Below, in pieces: positions 1 to 12,779 of a DNA stretch of 64,000 bases. Position 1 is the stretch's first letter. The number at the start of each line of letters is the position of its first letter. Source of the DNA: Opeltia flavorubescens (taxonomy: Eukaryota > Ascomycota > Lecanoromycetes > Teloschistales > Teloschistaceae); NCBI GenBank assembly GCA_000442125.1, contig AUPK01000175.1, forward strand, positions 1 to 64,000. The letters run 5' to 3'. Below the pieces are notes generated by a model. The model was given only the letters and a program-made list of their open reading frames with translations. It did no database searches and was not told the origin of the DNA. A program made the translations under genes and the position numbers.

Positions 1-1950
1 TTTTAATCGATTGAATTAATTAGTTGAAATATAATATAAATAAGAATAGAGGATTTAATATAATAAATAGATAGAATTTAGTTATAATTTTAAATAAATA
101 GAATAAATATTATTTAAATTATACAAGTTAAATAATAAAATTAAAGCGATTAAAAATTATTTTTAATTAATTAAAACTATTTGTTTTTATAATAGAATTA
201 TTATTAAAATCGAATAATCTATTATTTAATATAGAAACCTCTAGTTTTAAAAATAAAAGGAAAGTAAAAAAAAAAAATAAAAAGAAAAATTAGAAAAGTT
301 TTATAAAAAATCTTCCTTAAGTTTAGTACCGGCGAGTACCGGGTAAATTTTAAATACCGGGTAAATTTTAAATCCTAGGTAAACTTTAAGTATTAAATAA
401 ATTTTAAATACTAGATAAACTTTAAATGCCGGGTAAACTTTAAATATTAGGTAAACTTTAAATACCGGGTAAATTTTAAATACTAGATAAACTTTAAGTA
501 CTAGATAAACTTTAAGTATTAAATAAACTTTAAATACCGGGTAAACTTTAAATACTAGGTAAATTTTAAATACCGGGTAAACTTTAAATACTAGGTAAAC
601 TTTAAATATTAAATAAATTTTAAGTACCGGATAAACTTTAAGTATTAGGTAAACTTTAAGTACTGGATAAATTTTAAATACCGGGCTTTCAGCTAACTTA
701 GCTATTTTAAAAAATTCTAAAATTTTTAAAGTTACTACAAGGAAAAAATAGAAAAATAAAAAAAAAAAGTTGGAAAAATAAAGGAAGTTGTTAGCGCCCC
801 GCGCGCCCCTAGAAAAATCCTAAGCCGGGTAGGGCGTTACTAGTAAAAGGCGGGTAAATATTATAACTTCCGGCGAACGCCGGGTAAATCTATTAAAATC
901 CGGCGGGAGTAGAATAAATTTATACGACTACCGGTAGATATTAGATAAAATCGCCTGAATACCAGTAAAAGGCGGGTAATTTATAAAAAATTCGATAAAT
1001 ACTAAGTAAATATTATCGGTATACTAGTAAATATCGGGTAGCTTAATCGTTTTAAATATCGAATACTAAATAAGCTATTAGAAACGCCGGTAGATACCGG
1101 GTAAACTTTTCTAAATACTTTAAAAAGCCCTCGGAGCGAAACTATTTCCTAGAAGCCCTTATATATACCTTAGGCGATATTATACCTATAGTTCCGGGTA
1201 TTTTCTAGGGGCCCTTTAGGTATTAGAGGCCTCTAATTCTAGGGACCTTTTAAGAGATCTTCCGCTGGTTTTTTAGCTATCTATTTAGCTAGCTATCTGT
1301 TTTCCGCGGTACTAGTTATTTAGTACCAGCGAATACCGGGTAAACTTTTATATAATATTTTTCTATAATAGATATTCTTTAGGTTTAAAGCGTGCCTAGA
1401 TATTTAACAACGCTTTAAGCGGTTTACTATTTAGAATCCCTAAAGATAATACCTATAGCTATATTAATAGCTATATCTATTAAGGCTATTACCTTAAAAC
1501 CTCGAGGGCTTATAAAAGCTCGAAGCTTTTTAGTAATCGCCGTTTACTTACAGCCGCTAATATTTACCTAGTATTTAAGATAAAGAAAATCCATCTACTA
1601 TTTCCTATTTATATTTTTTATTCTTTTACTATTACGCTTTTATTTTTTTATTTTTTATTTTTTTTTTCTTTTTCTACTAATCTCGTAGTAATAATTTTTC
1701 TACTTACTTTTCTAAGATCTTAAGCGATCCCGCTTAAAACCCCCTCGAATTATAGGTGATATCCCCCCGGAACTCTCTTCCGGATGCCCGTCTGTAGCGG
1801 GGCTTTTTGGTAGGGAAAATGCGTAAAACGCTCTCCGAAAAAAGATAAAATCTAGTTAACTAGGACTAACGCTTAATTCCTTGTAATAATAAAACTACTC
1901 GAGAATTTATACGATTCTACTAATTAACCAAGTCGTATACAAGGGATTTA
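1..1950. repeat. AT-rich, RIP-like repeat DNA at the left edge
   Basis: Strongly AT-rich DNA, poor in CA/TG steps, with scattered better-preserved CG-containing islands (about 780-1330) and no open frame of useful length. This is the usual look of RIP-mutated repeat DNA in Pezizomycotina. It contains the 18-bp minisatellite listed separately and further isolated copies of its GGGTAAAC core near 1,100 and 1,335. Composition changes to normal gene-block DNA around 1,950-2,050. The ancestral element type cannot be read. Confidence 0.75.
326..690. repeat. 18-bp minisatellite, about 20 copies, diversified by C/T and G/A changes
   Basis: A tandem array whose best-preserved unit is TACCGGGTAAACTTTAAA. 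Other units differ mainly by C-to-T or G-to-A type changes (ACCGGG to ACTAGG, ACTAGA or ATTAAA; AAACTTT to AAATTTT). Unit length stays at 18 bp through the array. The pattern is what one expects if a homogeneous array was hit by RIP-like deamination. Confidence 0.85.
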
Positions 1951-4341
1951 TCCCCGCGCATGGTAAAATTATAATCCGCCGGCGAGGGTCCCGGGCGTAT
2001 TCTACACCGGAGCCCCGCTACCGACCTACTAAGATTCAGGGCCGAAGCCTATTCGTATCCGACTACGATGTGCGGGGGAGAAATCGCCGCGTTCTGGCAT
2101 GGATTCTGACTTAGAGGCGTTCAGCCATAATCCAGCGGATAGTAGCGTCGGCCTGATCATTCTTATCTAGTCTGCGGCAGCGACGATCCATAGCTCCCAG
2201 AACTTAAGAGCCCAGCAGCTATCGTGGCTGATATCGATGACAACTGAAGAGCTTTGACGAGCAAAAGATGTTCCGTACAGCCTGCGGAGCTTCCGAGGTT
2301 GCCACCAGTTGGATCTGGCAGGCAGGAGATAGCTGAATCCATCCGATGAGCTTGACTTGCATCATAACACGAAGATCATCTGATAGCAAGGATAAGGATT
2401 GGCACTGAGTTCTCGGTATGCCAAGCCTGTTGAGCTGTTGCTTCGTCGATGATTGCATGGTAGAGCAGAGCTGTTCGGCCCGAGTGCTTGAGCCCAAGGA
2501 ACAGTGCAAGAGACTGAAGGATTGCCGATCGCGATGATCTTTGATATGGACCAGGAGGTTGAAATCCGTCATCGCAATGCTCATGAACATCGAACCTGCC
2601 GAAGGCTCGTGGAGGCGCTTGCAGTGATGGTGAAGTGCTCTAAGTGAAGTGAAGAGCTGCAGATATTTGTCAAAATGCGTGTGCAGATCAATCCTGACGT
2701 CACGTGACCCCCAGCCACCTCAGACGAAAACCGTGTATATAGCTAGGGCTTTCGCCTGGTAGAACAATCTAGCAAGCTTTCCACACACGTGATTTCAACA
2801 ATATTGGGGTGAGATTATTGAGACAATGGGGGACAGTCGATGCGGGTGCTTGCCAATGCTCTCCATGGGTGTTTGTCACAAGTCCTCCTGTTGCATGAGG
2901 GCGTCGTTGAAGTCTTATATAAAACTAGGCTTCGAGTGTTTGTCGACACGCATGAGCCTGGCAGAGTCCATCATGCCGATCGTGCTAGCTTCTCCTCCGC
3001 TTCTCCTATCCCACCGATGATGAGCCTGAGGCTCCCCTCTTGTTGCCGTGATGATGTTTGAGAGCCTTAAAGCATTGAGGTATTTGCCGTTGCCTTACCA
3101 CAGTGCCGACTGGCAAGGCAAGGGACAGGCTGCAGGCCTCGCAATCGATAACCTTCCATCAATGCGACAGCGATGCGGGACCGGTTGGCCTTGGTGTAGA
3201 GAGATATTATTGCTGGGGTGTGGTGGAATGTGTGAGTCGTTTGTCAAGGGTACGACACATGGCTCGATGATGGAATGCGCTGACTTTCGAGGAGGTTCCG
3301 CAAGGCTAGACTGGATGGATGCGAAGCGTCGATGATGAGGAAGCAGGCAGTAGTAGCAATAATGAGATGGACTTGGCGGTGACTCGGACGGAGGCGGAGG
3401 ACTCGGACGGAGGAGGACTGGATGATGAATCGAACGGCGGGATCGAGCGGAGGAGTGTTTGCAGGACCTTGGAAGCTGGGAGATCACATGGCGGTGAAGG
3501 TTCCCGCCATCGGATGATTGATTGCGAGGAGGAATGACGTGCTCAGAAAGGAATCGATGAGGTCATGGGAATCAGAGCTCAGCTGAAAGGCCCTATGGTA
3601 TGTTAGCAAGGACCTTGACATGTGATTGCCTGACATTTGAACCATTGGTACAGACTGCTCTTCCTTCGCATGACAATACGGAGTTGACACAATGGCTGAT
3701 TTGAACGATTGGTCGGAGCTTGTGAGGAGCCGCTGATGAATCCGATAGCGTATGCATGCGGTGTCATGTATTTGAAAGAGGCGATGATGAACTCAGTGCG
3801 TAGTTGCCACTGATGAGAGCAGGTTTTTCAAACGCGCGATTGCGCTTCCTCTGAATTAGTCGCTTGCTGCATGTGCCGCAACCGGGTTGGGCGGGGAAAC
3901 GTGCTTTGCTCTGGACATGTGCGATGATCGGAGGATCCCATTGATGTGACTCCTGCGCTCATGCTCTGAGCGGTGTAAGTCACATATAATGAGAGAGGAG
4001 AATCTAATCACGTGGTACTGCTTCCTGACTTTCGCGTTCGAAGGGTGAAGAAGGATAGATGTTTCATGGAGGTCCTTCTTGACACCAATGGTTTCAATTG
4101 GAAGATTGACAGAAGACTGACCAAAGTAATCATTGAAGTCAGCAAGAAATAGACTGGAGTCGATGCTTTTCTGAATTCATGCTCATTGAATGTATGCTAA
4201 TAGTCAACGCCCTCTAAGTATCTATGTTTTGTAGCCAGAGTCAATCAGTACCAATACTACCCTTTTTCAATGCTCGGATCATACACCACTATCCAGCCAT
4301 ATAATTCTCTATGGTCGAATGAACATGGTTCCTTCAACATC
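1951..4341. other. GC-normal stretch with no supported gene
   Basis: About 2.4 kb between the AT-rich edge and the first clear gene. It holds several open frames of 60-130 codons on both strands (for example minus 2219-2590 and minus 3095-3487), but none shows a recognisable domain, a credible splice pattern or a clear advantage over the overlapping frames. There is a TATA-like GTATATAGC near 2,733 and a GGA-rich purine stretch at 3,370-3,425. It is probably the downstream region of the 1,232-aa gene plus decayed or non-coding DNA. Confidence 0.5.
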
Positions 4342-7300
4342 TCATTTCAACATCAATGATCTTCTGAGTTCATTGCTCCACCCATTGCCGCTTGCGTCTG
4401 TTTTGTAAGCGAGATGGTGATACTCTTTGAATAACCTTCCGTTCCATCGGAAAGCATATGGCGCTGCCTCGTGTCTCTGACAGGCCTTTTCTTTTCTCCC
4501 GATCTCGACCAATTCTTCAGTACTTTTGCGCAAGTCATGAGGGACATCTCTGCTCAATTTTGGCCGCCATTGTTGTTGTTCTGCCGCCGTCGGCTTCTTA
4601 GATTTGCGTTTGGCAATCGTCGCATTTGGCTGGAGTAACGTGGCACTCTCTACAGGCGCGGATTGATTGGTTGTAGTCGTGGGCTTGAAGGGTTGCTTCA
4701 ATGTCCTAGCCTGGGCGGAGAGGTGTGCAGCTGCTCGTTTGATAGCGGCAGCGGGGCTCGATAGCAATGGTGATCTCGCAGGCTCGGTCCCATGCCGACG
4801 ATAGATGCTTTTCTCGCGATGCGTTGGTGTGGCCGGGATCGGCGGAGGCTGCGAAGAGGTAGGGTTTGGCTCATATGTGCTGCTTGATTTGGCTGCCTGA
4901 TGGGTTTCTGTTCCATGACTCAAACTCTTCGGAAGTCCTTTCTTTTTCTTCTTTTTCGTTTTCTCCGGTGCTTGCCCATCGTCTCTAGCAATCTTGCGAG
5001 ATGGCCCGGAGGGCGATGTTACGTCCTCACCAACATTCGCAGGCCTCTTACGCTTTTTGGTAGTGTCTGAATGTGATGGTCCCACCGTTCGTCCAAGTGA
5101 GCTGTCCTTAGCTTGGCTGACCTGAGGAGTCCGAGACTTTGTTGGTGATGACGAAGGTGCAGGTGTGGGCAAGTCCATTGCACTCTGGATAGTCCGCGAA
5201 ACCATTGAAGAATGCATTGATGGTCCTGCTGTGTTTTCGGCGGTGCGCTTGATGTTCCCAGTGACATGGTGCCTATTTTGTTCATCATCCGAAAGACTCA
5301 TGTGTAAGTCGACATCATCCAGATTATCTGGAAGACTTGGAGGCGGTCTGGAATAAGGTCTCGGTGCGTCTTTTCCGTAGAATATATGGGATGGAATTGT
5401 CCCATGATCACAATCCTGAGAAGAAGGTCTTCGATCGCTTAGTTCGGTGAGAAAGGTATTGGCAAAAGCGAAAGCCTCGTCTACAACGTCATCCGAGATA
5501 TTCGTCGATGAAGTCTTGACTTTTCCGGCCTGACTAGAATTGTGCTGAATATTCCTCGTCTCATCCTGCTGATCTTTAGTCATGCCACATGATACATGTT
5601 CTAGCAATGTACTGACCACATTTTGATATTCTTTGGCTTCAAGAGTTTCACGATGAGTGGCTAGCGTATCACCCAGATACCCTCGGCCCGACTGAATTTT
5701 GATATTGTTTGGAGAAGTGCACAATGGCCCTCCTTTGGCATTGAATCTTCTCCTCTTTCGCTGTGGTGATTTATTAGAGATTCGACTCGATAGCCCGTGA
5801 TGCTCCGCACGAGCATTCGGAGTGGGCAAGGCTTCTCGAGGCTCCGGATCCAATGTCAGGTATGAATGTTCATGAGTTGAGCGCTGTCTAGAGCCTTCGC
5901 TTAATGGTCTATCTTGGCTTTGATGTCCTTGTTCCAAACTTTGAACATTACCAAGTTTTCCACGATCAGCAAAAGCCCCATTGGCATTATGATAAGTAGA
6001 GTCTGTATTCCGGATGCGCTTTGGAGGAAGCTCTTCCACTGAAAAGCTGGAGGTCGCATGCTGCAAATTCATTCTAATGTCACGGCCATACGGTTCTGTG
6101 TCGCTCTTCAAGCTCGAGTTTCTGAAATGAATTGACTGACTGGAGCTCGCGGGAGCCAGTAGTTGAGTATTGCTACGTAGGGCTTGGCTGTTGCTGAGTA
6201 TGGTCTCTAAGTCAGGAAGTTCGCTCGTTGAACGTGAGATATGTCCTCGACCCTCGGATTGGGTTTCGGTACCGTCGACCGCTCCTTGGACGGACTTAAA
6301 ATTTGCCACTTCGTTCATCTCACGTTCTTGTGGCGCATGTTGCCCTTGAGAGACCTGTGAAGTCGAGCTTGCCGAGGGCTTAGATCCCCCAATGGAAACC
6401 TGCTGATATGACCTAACTGGTGTGGCTGTAACGACAGGCTGGTTCTTAGATTCAGGATGTCTCGGCCATCTGATATGCTTAGATGTTTGGGGCGATGAGG
6501 TATCAGATATAAACAAGGTACTCTCTTCACGTATAAAGTTTGTCGCATGCAAATTGGCTGAGCCACAGGCGTCTTCTGGGTGGCGTTGGGTATGAATCAA
6601 TCTCTGAGCTTGCGCATTTGAGCGTCTGCCCAGCGCAGCCTTGGAATTTTCCCTTGAGGGTATTGATGATAGCGTAGTTGGAGCATCCTCATCAACATCA
6701 TCGCGACGGTTCGCTAAATTGCTGCTGGTATTATTGGAACCTTCCTCTACTCTCCTCAGCTGCGGATCATGACACGCCACAACTGGCGCACCGCCTGTGA
6801 GCAACTTTTCCAGCAACTGAGTCAAGTTATTGACCTCCTCGCGCAAAGCCCTTATCTCGGCACCGTAAACATCGGCACCGTTTCCTGGCAACACGTCAGC
6901 GCCATCACCGTGCATCCGCATCGAGTTCAGGCGCAAAGTTTTGCTTTCCAACGCTGCAGTAAGCTCCCTAGTCATTCTATCTTGTGGAGAAAATGGCATT
7001 GGATTCCGCTCCGGTATATCTGCTGCGCCTTTGGGCTGTCCAATGACTCCAATCATTCCTGGGATACCTGACTTTCTTTTTTTGGTCTTGGGTCGCTTTA
7101 TTGAAGGGCTCACAGACATTCCCATCATATCTGACTCTCTAAAATTGTTTGTTGGTGTGTATGCAGTGTCATGTTCGTGTGCTGGAGAGGTGTTGGACAC
7201 TAGGACGATCCATGTTAGTAATGTCTCTCTGGAGCCCTTTGTTCATGCTTACCGTCTTGACCGTCATGAATTGACAGCCTACGAAGATCGTTGGCATAAG

Positions 7301-8142
7301 AAACCAAGGGGTCGTCCCATGGGTAGGGACTGTGGCATGGGTTCTGCGGATCTATTTGATGTTCCACGGACTGTAGAACCTTCGCCTGGCGTACAGGCTG
7401 TCTGCGATATCCTTTTGGGTTCGATAACTCTGCTCCTAGAAACTGCTGATTCGATGCGGCAGCAGGAGCTCGGCCTGCTGGAATCTGCACGCCTTGGAAA
7501 GTCGCGGGCGTAGACTTTCGATCTTGGTGCTTTCCAGACTTCTTCTGACGTGCAGATTGTGATGCCTTGGAAAGACGCTTTCTGTTTTGCCACTTCTTGC
7601 GCGAAGTAGATGCAGCCATGGACGTAGAATTCGCTGGCTGAGTCGTTGAGCCATCAGCGCGGAGCTCATAAGATTGGTCCCCGGTTTGACAAGATCCGAC
7701 CTGCTGAGTTCCGTGCGGGATCATTGCGTCACAAGACAGATTCATATGAGCTGACCTCGCATTGCGGATCGGCTGAGCGCCGTGGAATGAATTGTGATTG
7801 AAGATTCTTGAGTCGACAGGTTGTTGCGGTGAATCAAAATGCGACCTCTGTGACTGTGAATTTGACCGGTCATTGTGAATGCTCGGATCCAATATTTCCT
7901 TCTCCTTGCCTTTCGGAGATCGTGGCATGGCTGGAGAGAATGTCGATGCTTGATCGGAGTCAGGCTGGTTGCTGGATGTAATTTCATTCAATCTCTTGAA
8001 CTTACCGCTAGAATGTGTACCTCCTTGTGGAGGTTTGTTGATGCTGCACCAGTTGGGAGTATAGTGTCTCTAGATGATCAACGTCAGTAGATTTGGTCTT
8101 GAGACGCGGACTCTGAGCGTTGAGACGTACGATGGATGACAT
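4342..8142 (-). CDS. Large disordered protein of unknown function (1,232 aa, 3 exons)
   Basis: I do not recognise the family. Model on the minus strand: exon 8142-8021, intron 8020-7972 (GTACAC..CAG), exon 7971-7253, intron 7252-7200 (GTAAGC..ATTACTAAC..TAG), exon 7199-4342; the phases fit and give 1,233 codons including the stop. The second intron is convincing. The first is weaker, and the ATG at 8142 depends on it. The protein is rich in Ser, Pro, Gln and Asn with repeated basic stretches: KRPKTKKRKSG early in exon 3, PQRKRRRFNAKG in the middle, and a KKKKKKGLPK run in the C-terminal third. A short helical segment (ALREEVNNLTQLLEKLL) could be a coiled coil. The last 80 residues look most conserved (ATAYAFRW-like, with APYAFRWNGRLFKEYHHLAY) and may be its only folded part. 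The basic clusters suggest nuclear location (inference). Confidence 0.75.
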
Positions 8143-9092
8143 CCTACGATCCTAGCATGTTCCAAGACGTCAAGAAGCGTGACATCCAGGCGACATGGAC
8201 AGATGTAGATTTCCTAGTTGGGTGTGGAGAAAAGACTGCCACTGATAAGATGATGTGGGAGAATGACGGGCGTGGTCCAGATGTAGGATTGATTTTGAAC
8301 GACTCCACACGCGTCGAAAGATCTGTGGCGCGAATCCTCGGTAAACAAGGACAGTGATCACCACGTTCGACTAAGGGACATCAACACTGGCAGTAAGAAA
8401 AACGGCCTCAATGTAAGTGGATTATCAGGACAATCATGGATTGATCAACGGCAAAACGTGGTCCGGTCATGTCTTCCTTGTTACTGCGTGGTGGGGCCAT
8501 CGTGGCCGGAAGCAATTCTAGAGGCCGTACTAGGCACCGCCTAGTTTCCGACATTTCAATCTAAAGAATGTCCAGTTCTACGAATTGACCATGAAGACTC
8601 TCACGAAGGAAACAATTTGGAAGATAATCTCACCCCTACCTACGAACTCTTCTGCTCAACAAGACGAGCCTACATAGACAAATGAGACACTGAACTTTTA
8701 CCTTGAGACTATGATTCCATTGTGAGATATTCGTCTCATTTCGCTTGATCGTTTCGACCGTTGGTAAATCCTGAAGTTGAATCTGTCACATCTCGGAACA
8801 TGCCATCCTAGATCCCAACGAACCTTCGGCGTCGCGGGGACCTGCATTAGTTTCAGCCACCGACCCACGCTTTTCTACATCAGGTGTCTGCACTGTCAAT
8901 CAGGAGCGACCGATGTGGGCCTCCGATGGCCCCCAAGATGAGCCCCAAAGCCTACTCGTAGGCCTACTGAAGTTACTTCGCGGCCACGATTGATTGCTGT
9001 TAGGGGCCCTGTTTGATCCAGTGCTCAAGACATGGGCCAGTAAGATTTGATGCACTGGAAGCTAAGTTGGTCCGCGGTGTTATTCGTGGAGC
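8143..9092. other. Intergenic: HIS1 3' side and promoter side of the 1,232-aa gene
   Basis: Both flanking genes are on the minus strand, so this 950 bp holds the 3' end of HIS1 and the upstream region of the unknown gene. A 73-codon plus-strand frame at 8136-8357 has no support. No RNA gene or repeat was recognised. Confidence 0.5.
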
Positions 9093-10269
9093 TCATCGTG
9101 AATTGCCTATATTCAGGACCAGAATGTCCGTGGCGCCGCAGCTGGCTAGTTCATCCATGACCGTTGCAATCTTCTTCTTTTCGACCATACTGCTTACAGC
9201 AACCCAATCCGCCTCGTCTAGCTGGGTAATAGTGGGCGCTCGTTTCCCCGGCGTGATTTTGGTCGCAGTAGGGAGCAAATTCCGATGTACATTGTACTGG
9301 CAGAGGACAAATTGCTGGGCAGCTATCACCCATGTTGTCAGTGTCGGGGCATAGTGAGGGATTGTGCCATATTACCAATCACCCCTCGTATCCTCGAAGC
9401 AACTTTGTCCACTAATCGCGGGTCGGATGCGTGTTTTGATTTGATCAATACAGCTCTGCTCTCCTCAACAGTGTGAATGGCCTTGAGTCCATTTGCTCTC
9501 ATGGTATCCCCAGATTCTACAATCTATCAGAGACCCAAACCTATGCTCGAAAATGACCACTTACCGACAAGGTCGACAATACCATCTGCAACACCAAGAG
9601 CGCAGGCAACTTCCACACTTCCACTGAGGTACTTGATATTGGTTTTCAATTGCTTCTCCTTTGTGCCGATGTTATCCACGCCCAATTCTCCCTCCTCTTC
9701 TAATCGTGCAAAGAATTGATTTGTAAGACCCACGAAGCTGGTGCAAATGTTGCGCCCAATCAAGTCCTTTGGTTCTTTGTACGGTCCATTCTCCAGCACC
9801 TGAACTTCGAGCTTGCATGAGCCAAAGCCAAGGTCCAAAACCTGCTCCGCACCGGTGTCTTGTGTTGAGGGTGTTGCCGCTTCATGCTCGAGGATTTGGT
9901 CTAGTCCGGTGATGCCCAAATCAACGTTACCCTCGCCGACAAAGGTTGGGATGTCGGCAGCTGGAAGGAAGACTAGGGCGATAGGAAGATTTTTGACATT
10001 GGCAATGTCGCTGCGATGCTCCCGTCGAAACTGGATGTCTGATCCGGCAAGAAGATCAAAGGCCGCTTGCTGGAGTCGCCCCTCTACCGCCGTTGGTCAG
10101 ATTGGCGGCTCGACCACGTGTGAGAAGATGAACTGACTTTTAGGAATGGCGAACAACAGTCTTCCTTCAGGGCTGGCTGTTCTGTCAGTCAATGGCCGGT
10201 ACTCTGACAAGAGACTTTGGGTCCGATGGGTCTCGACCAAAGGTGTACATACTTGTTGACTAGCCCCAT
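9093..10269 (-). CDS. HIS1: ATP phosphoribosyltransferase (histidine biosynthesis, first step)
   Basis: Catalyses condensation of ATP with PRPP to phosphoribosyl-ATP, the committed and feedback-inhibited step of histidine synthesis, in the cytosol. Exons on the minus strand: 10269-10253, 10172-10138, 10083-9565, 9516-9376, 9322-9093; introns are GT-AG with matching phases, giving 942 nt and 313 aa, close to yeast His1 (297 aa). Family signatures in order: N-terminal GRLLFAIPKKGRLQQAA, GEGNVDLGITGLDQI, the PRPP-site stretch SGSVEVACALGVADGIVDLV ending in ESGDTM, and the regulatory C-terminal domain PGKRAPTITQLDEADWVAV to the end. The first coding exon is only 17 nt; it was chosen because MGLVNNPEGRLLFAIPKK aligns with the fungal start. 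Its start lies 606 bp from the divergent GPD1 start. Confidence 0.95.
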
Positions 10270-10875
10270 CCTCCCGCCGGCCAAGTAGCGACTTTTTGTC
10301 AATGCAACAGACTCTAGAACGTTGTTGCCAGCATCTGTGACTTCGCAGGTTATACGTCAGAACTCCGCATTGACACAATCGCTGCAAAGACTAGTGTGAA
10401 AGGCGGGAGCTGTGCCGGGGAGATGATGGTTGCGCGGTCCAAAAAAGTGCTCGCACTACTTGTCGAGCTTGATGCACTCCGCGAAGAGCGGAATCGAGTG
10501 AGGAAAGTTAAGATGATTGAGCAACCGCCAAAATCAAAATGTGAAGACAATCAAACAACGGGATGTGGGGGGCAAGTCTTGGCGAACGACTGGCCTCAAC
10601 AACTTTTCGTTATCCCGTCTCCCCGCCTGCTGCCGCAAACTTGATTGATCAGGGAGCTGGAGCTCATGGGCACACTACACTCACATACGGTTTATCTTGG
10701 ATCATTACACGCTTATTGAAAGAATTCTGAGAAGCTATCGTGACTCTCCCCTACCGTCATCATAGCTTGGGCCTGGAAAGCTCGTCTCGTGGTCACTCCC
10801 ATCACCTCGACTACTTCCCGTTTCTTCTCACAGCGCAAACTACCCTTTGCTGATAAAATACAACTGCAGTCCAAC
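10270..10875. promoter_or_regulatory. Shared HIS1/GPD1 upstream region
   Basis: The divergent starts at 10269 (minus) and 10876 (plus) share this 606-bp region. It contains TGACTC at 10741-10746, a partial Gcn4/CpcA site, and CCCCT at 10748-10752, a stress-response (STRE) core of the kind found upstream of osmotic-stress glycerol genes. Both are short matches about 125 bp upstream of GPD1, so function is inference. No convincing TATA box was picked out. Confidence 0.5.
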
Positions 10876-12270
10876 ATGGCTACACTAGGGGTTTACGGCA
10901 AGAAGCACAAGGTGACTGTTGTTGGCTCGGGGAACTGGTACATACGGAGCCGGTTGCAGCGATCCTTTCTATCGCTGACGGGCTCGTGAAGGGGCTCTGC
11001 CATTGCCAAAATTGTCGCTGAAAATACAAGAGAGCATCCGGACCTCTTCGAACAGGATGTGCAGATGTGGGTCTACGAAGAAGAGCTCACCGTCCCACCA
11101 ACATCGAAACACTACGACGCTGGCTCCAAGTTCTCTACCCAACCCCACAAGCTCACCACATTGATCAATCACTTCCACGAGAATGTCAAATACCTACCTG
11201 GTATCTCTCTCCCCAGCAACCTCATCGCCAATCCTTCAATCCAAGAATCGGTTCAAAATTCCTCAATCCTTATCTTCAACCTGCCTCATCAATTCATCGA
11301 TGGTCTGTGCGACCAGATCAAAGGCCACATCCTTCCCTACGCCCGTGGTGTCTCATGCATAAAAGGTGTCGCAGTCGACAGCGAAGACGTCCGCCTCTTC
11401 TCCGAAACCATTGGCGAGAAGCTAGGCATCTACTGCGGTGCTCTGTCCGGTGCCAACATCGCGAATGAAGTCGCCCAAGAAAAATTCTCCGAAACGACAA
11501 TCGCCTACGATCCTCCACCAATGGACAGCCGAAATCCAAGCCGAAACCCAACCCCAAAAGCCACTACGCCTCAAGGCGGTACTCCTTCCTCCTCCCAACT
11601 CGATCTCACGGCTATCAATGAGCACAAAGACACCCGAGGCAAGACCTCCAAAGTCAAACTCATCGTCCCACCTCCTGATCTGTCACCCATTGACCACAAC
11701 CTTCTGAAAACCCTCTTCTACCGCCCTTACTTCCACGTCCAAGTCGTCTCCGACGTCGCCGGCGTCTCCCTCGGCGGAGCCCTCAAAAACATCGTCGCCA
11801 TAGCCACCGGCTTCGTCGCCGGCCTCGGCTGGGGCGACAACGCAAAAGCAGCCGTCATGCGCGTCGGTCTACTCGAGATGGTCAAGTTCGGCAGGATGTT
11901 CTTCAGCAGCAGCGTGAATGCGGGTACCTTCACGGAAGAGAGCGCAGGCGTGGCGGACTTGATAACGAGTTGTAGTGGAGGGAGAAATTATCGGTGCGCG
12001 AAGATGAGTGTGGAGAGGAAGGTTAGCATTGAGGAGGTGGAGAGGGAGGAGTTGAATGGGCAGATCTTGCAGGGGTTGAGTACTGCGAAGGAGGTTTATG
12101 GGTTTTTGAAGACGAGGGGGAAGGAGGATGAGTTTCCTCTGCTGGTGGGGACATATCGTGAGTGTTTCTCTGGAGTGGGATTTGAGGATGGTTGTGCTGA
12201 CGGTTTTTCTATAGGGATATTGCAGGGAGAGGTCAAGGTGGAGGATCTACCGAACTTGATGGGAAAATGA
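10876..12270 (+). CDS. GPD1: NAD-dependent glycerol-3-phosphate dehydrogenase
   Basis: Reduces dihydroxyacetone phosphate to glycerol-3-phosphate with NADH; in fungi it supplies glycerol for osmotic balance and glycerolipids. Exons 10876-10937, 10992-12157 and 12215-12270 (introns GTACAT..CTGAC..AAG and GTGAGT..CTGAC..TAG) give 427 aa. The dinucleotide-binding motif is VVGSGNWGSA near residues 15-24, split by intron 1. The catalytic domain shows [13 protein letters not shown], the substrate lysine region [15 protein letters not shown] near residue 286, and [17 protein letters not shown]. Between the two domains, about residues 196-243, sits a Ser/Pro/Thr-rich insert absent from the yeast enzyme; with it the protein is about 35 aa longer than yeast Gpd1 (391 aa). 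Codons in the first half favour C in third position; the last quarter is richer in G. Confidence 0.95.
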
Positions 12271-12779
12271 ATGGAGGAATCGAGTGTTTCCTGGGGATCC
12301 ATTCAATTGATCCATTCATGTCCATGCTTAGAGCGCTCACGATATCCTACCCAGAATATTTTGGTGGATCAGGTTGAAAGAATTCTTAGACCACGCTCTT
12401 GGGGTAATTTGCAATCTCGCCGACGAAAATGGCTACAGCAGCAGGTTTACCATACCTCAGAAACTCTGGGTTAGCCAGCCACAAAACGAATACGTGTATG
12501 ATTCATGTGGCGAGGATGAGCAATGGGTCAGTGTGCTTGTGTACTCCATTACTTCAAGATACGTCGAAGGTAGCAAATAATGCTATGACTTCTAGCTAGA
12601 CACTCCTAGATGCTCAAGGAGCCATACCATAGCAACTCCTCCATAGCCATGTGCCAAATACCTACGCCAATCTCTTCCGACCGTAATGCTCCATTGTCCT
12701 CCCAGGCTAGAGCTGAAAATGCCTCCTGACCATCCCGATAATATATTCCTTCGACGCTATCGTACCCCACCTCCTCTGA
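12271..12779. other. Convergent 3' intergenic region of GPD1 and the FAR1-like gene
   Basis: About 510 bp between two convergent stop codons. It holds two overlapping open frames under 70 codons with no support, and no recognised repeat or RNA gene. Confidence 0.5.

Noticed and set aside
2219-2590. 123-codon minus-strand frame near the left edge
   Set aside because: No domain, no splice support, codon pattern not distinct from overlapping frames; left as unsupported rather than called.
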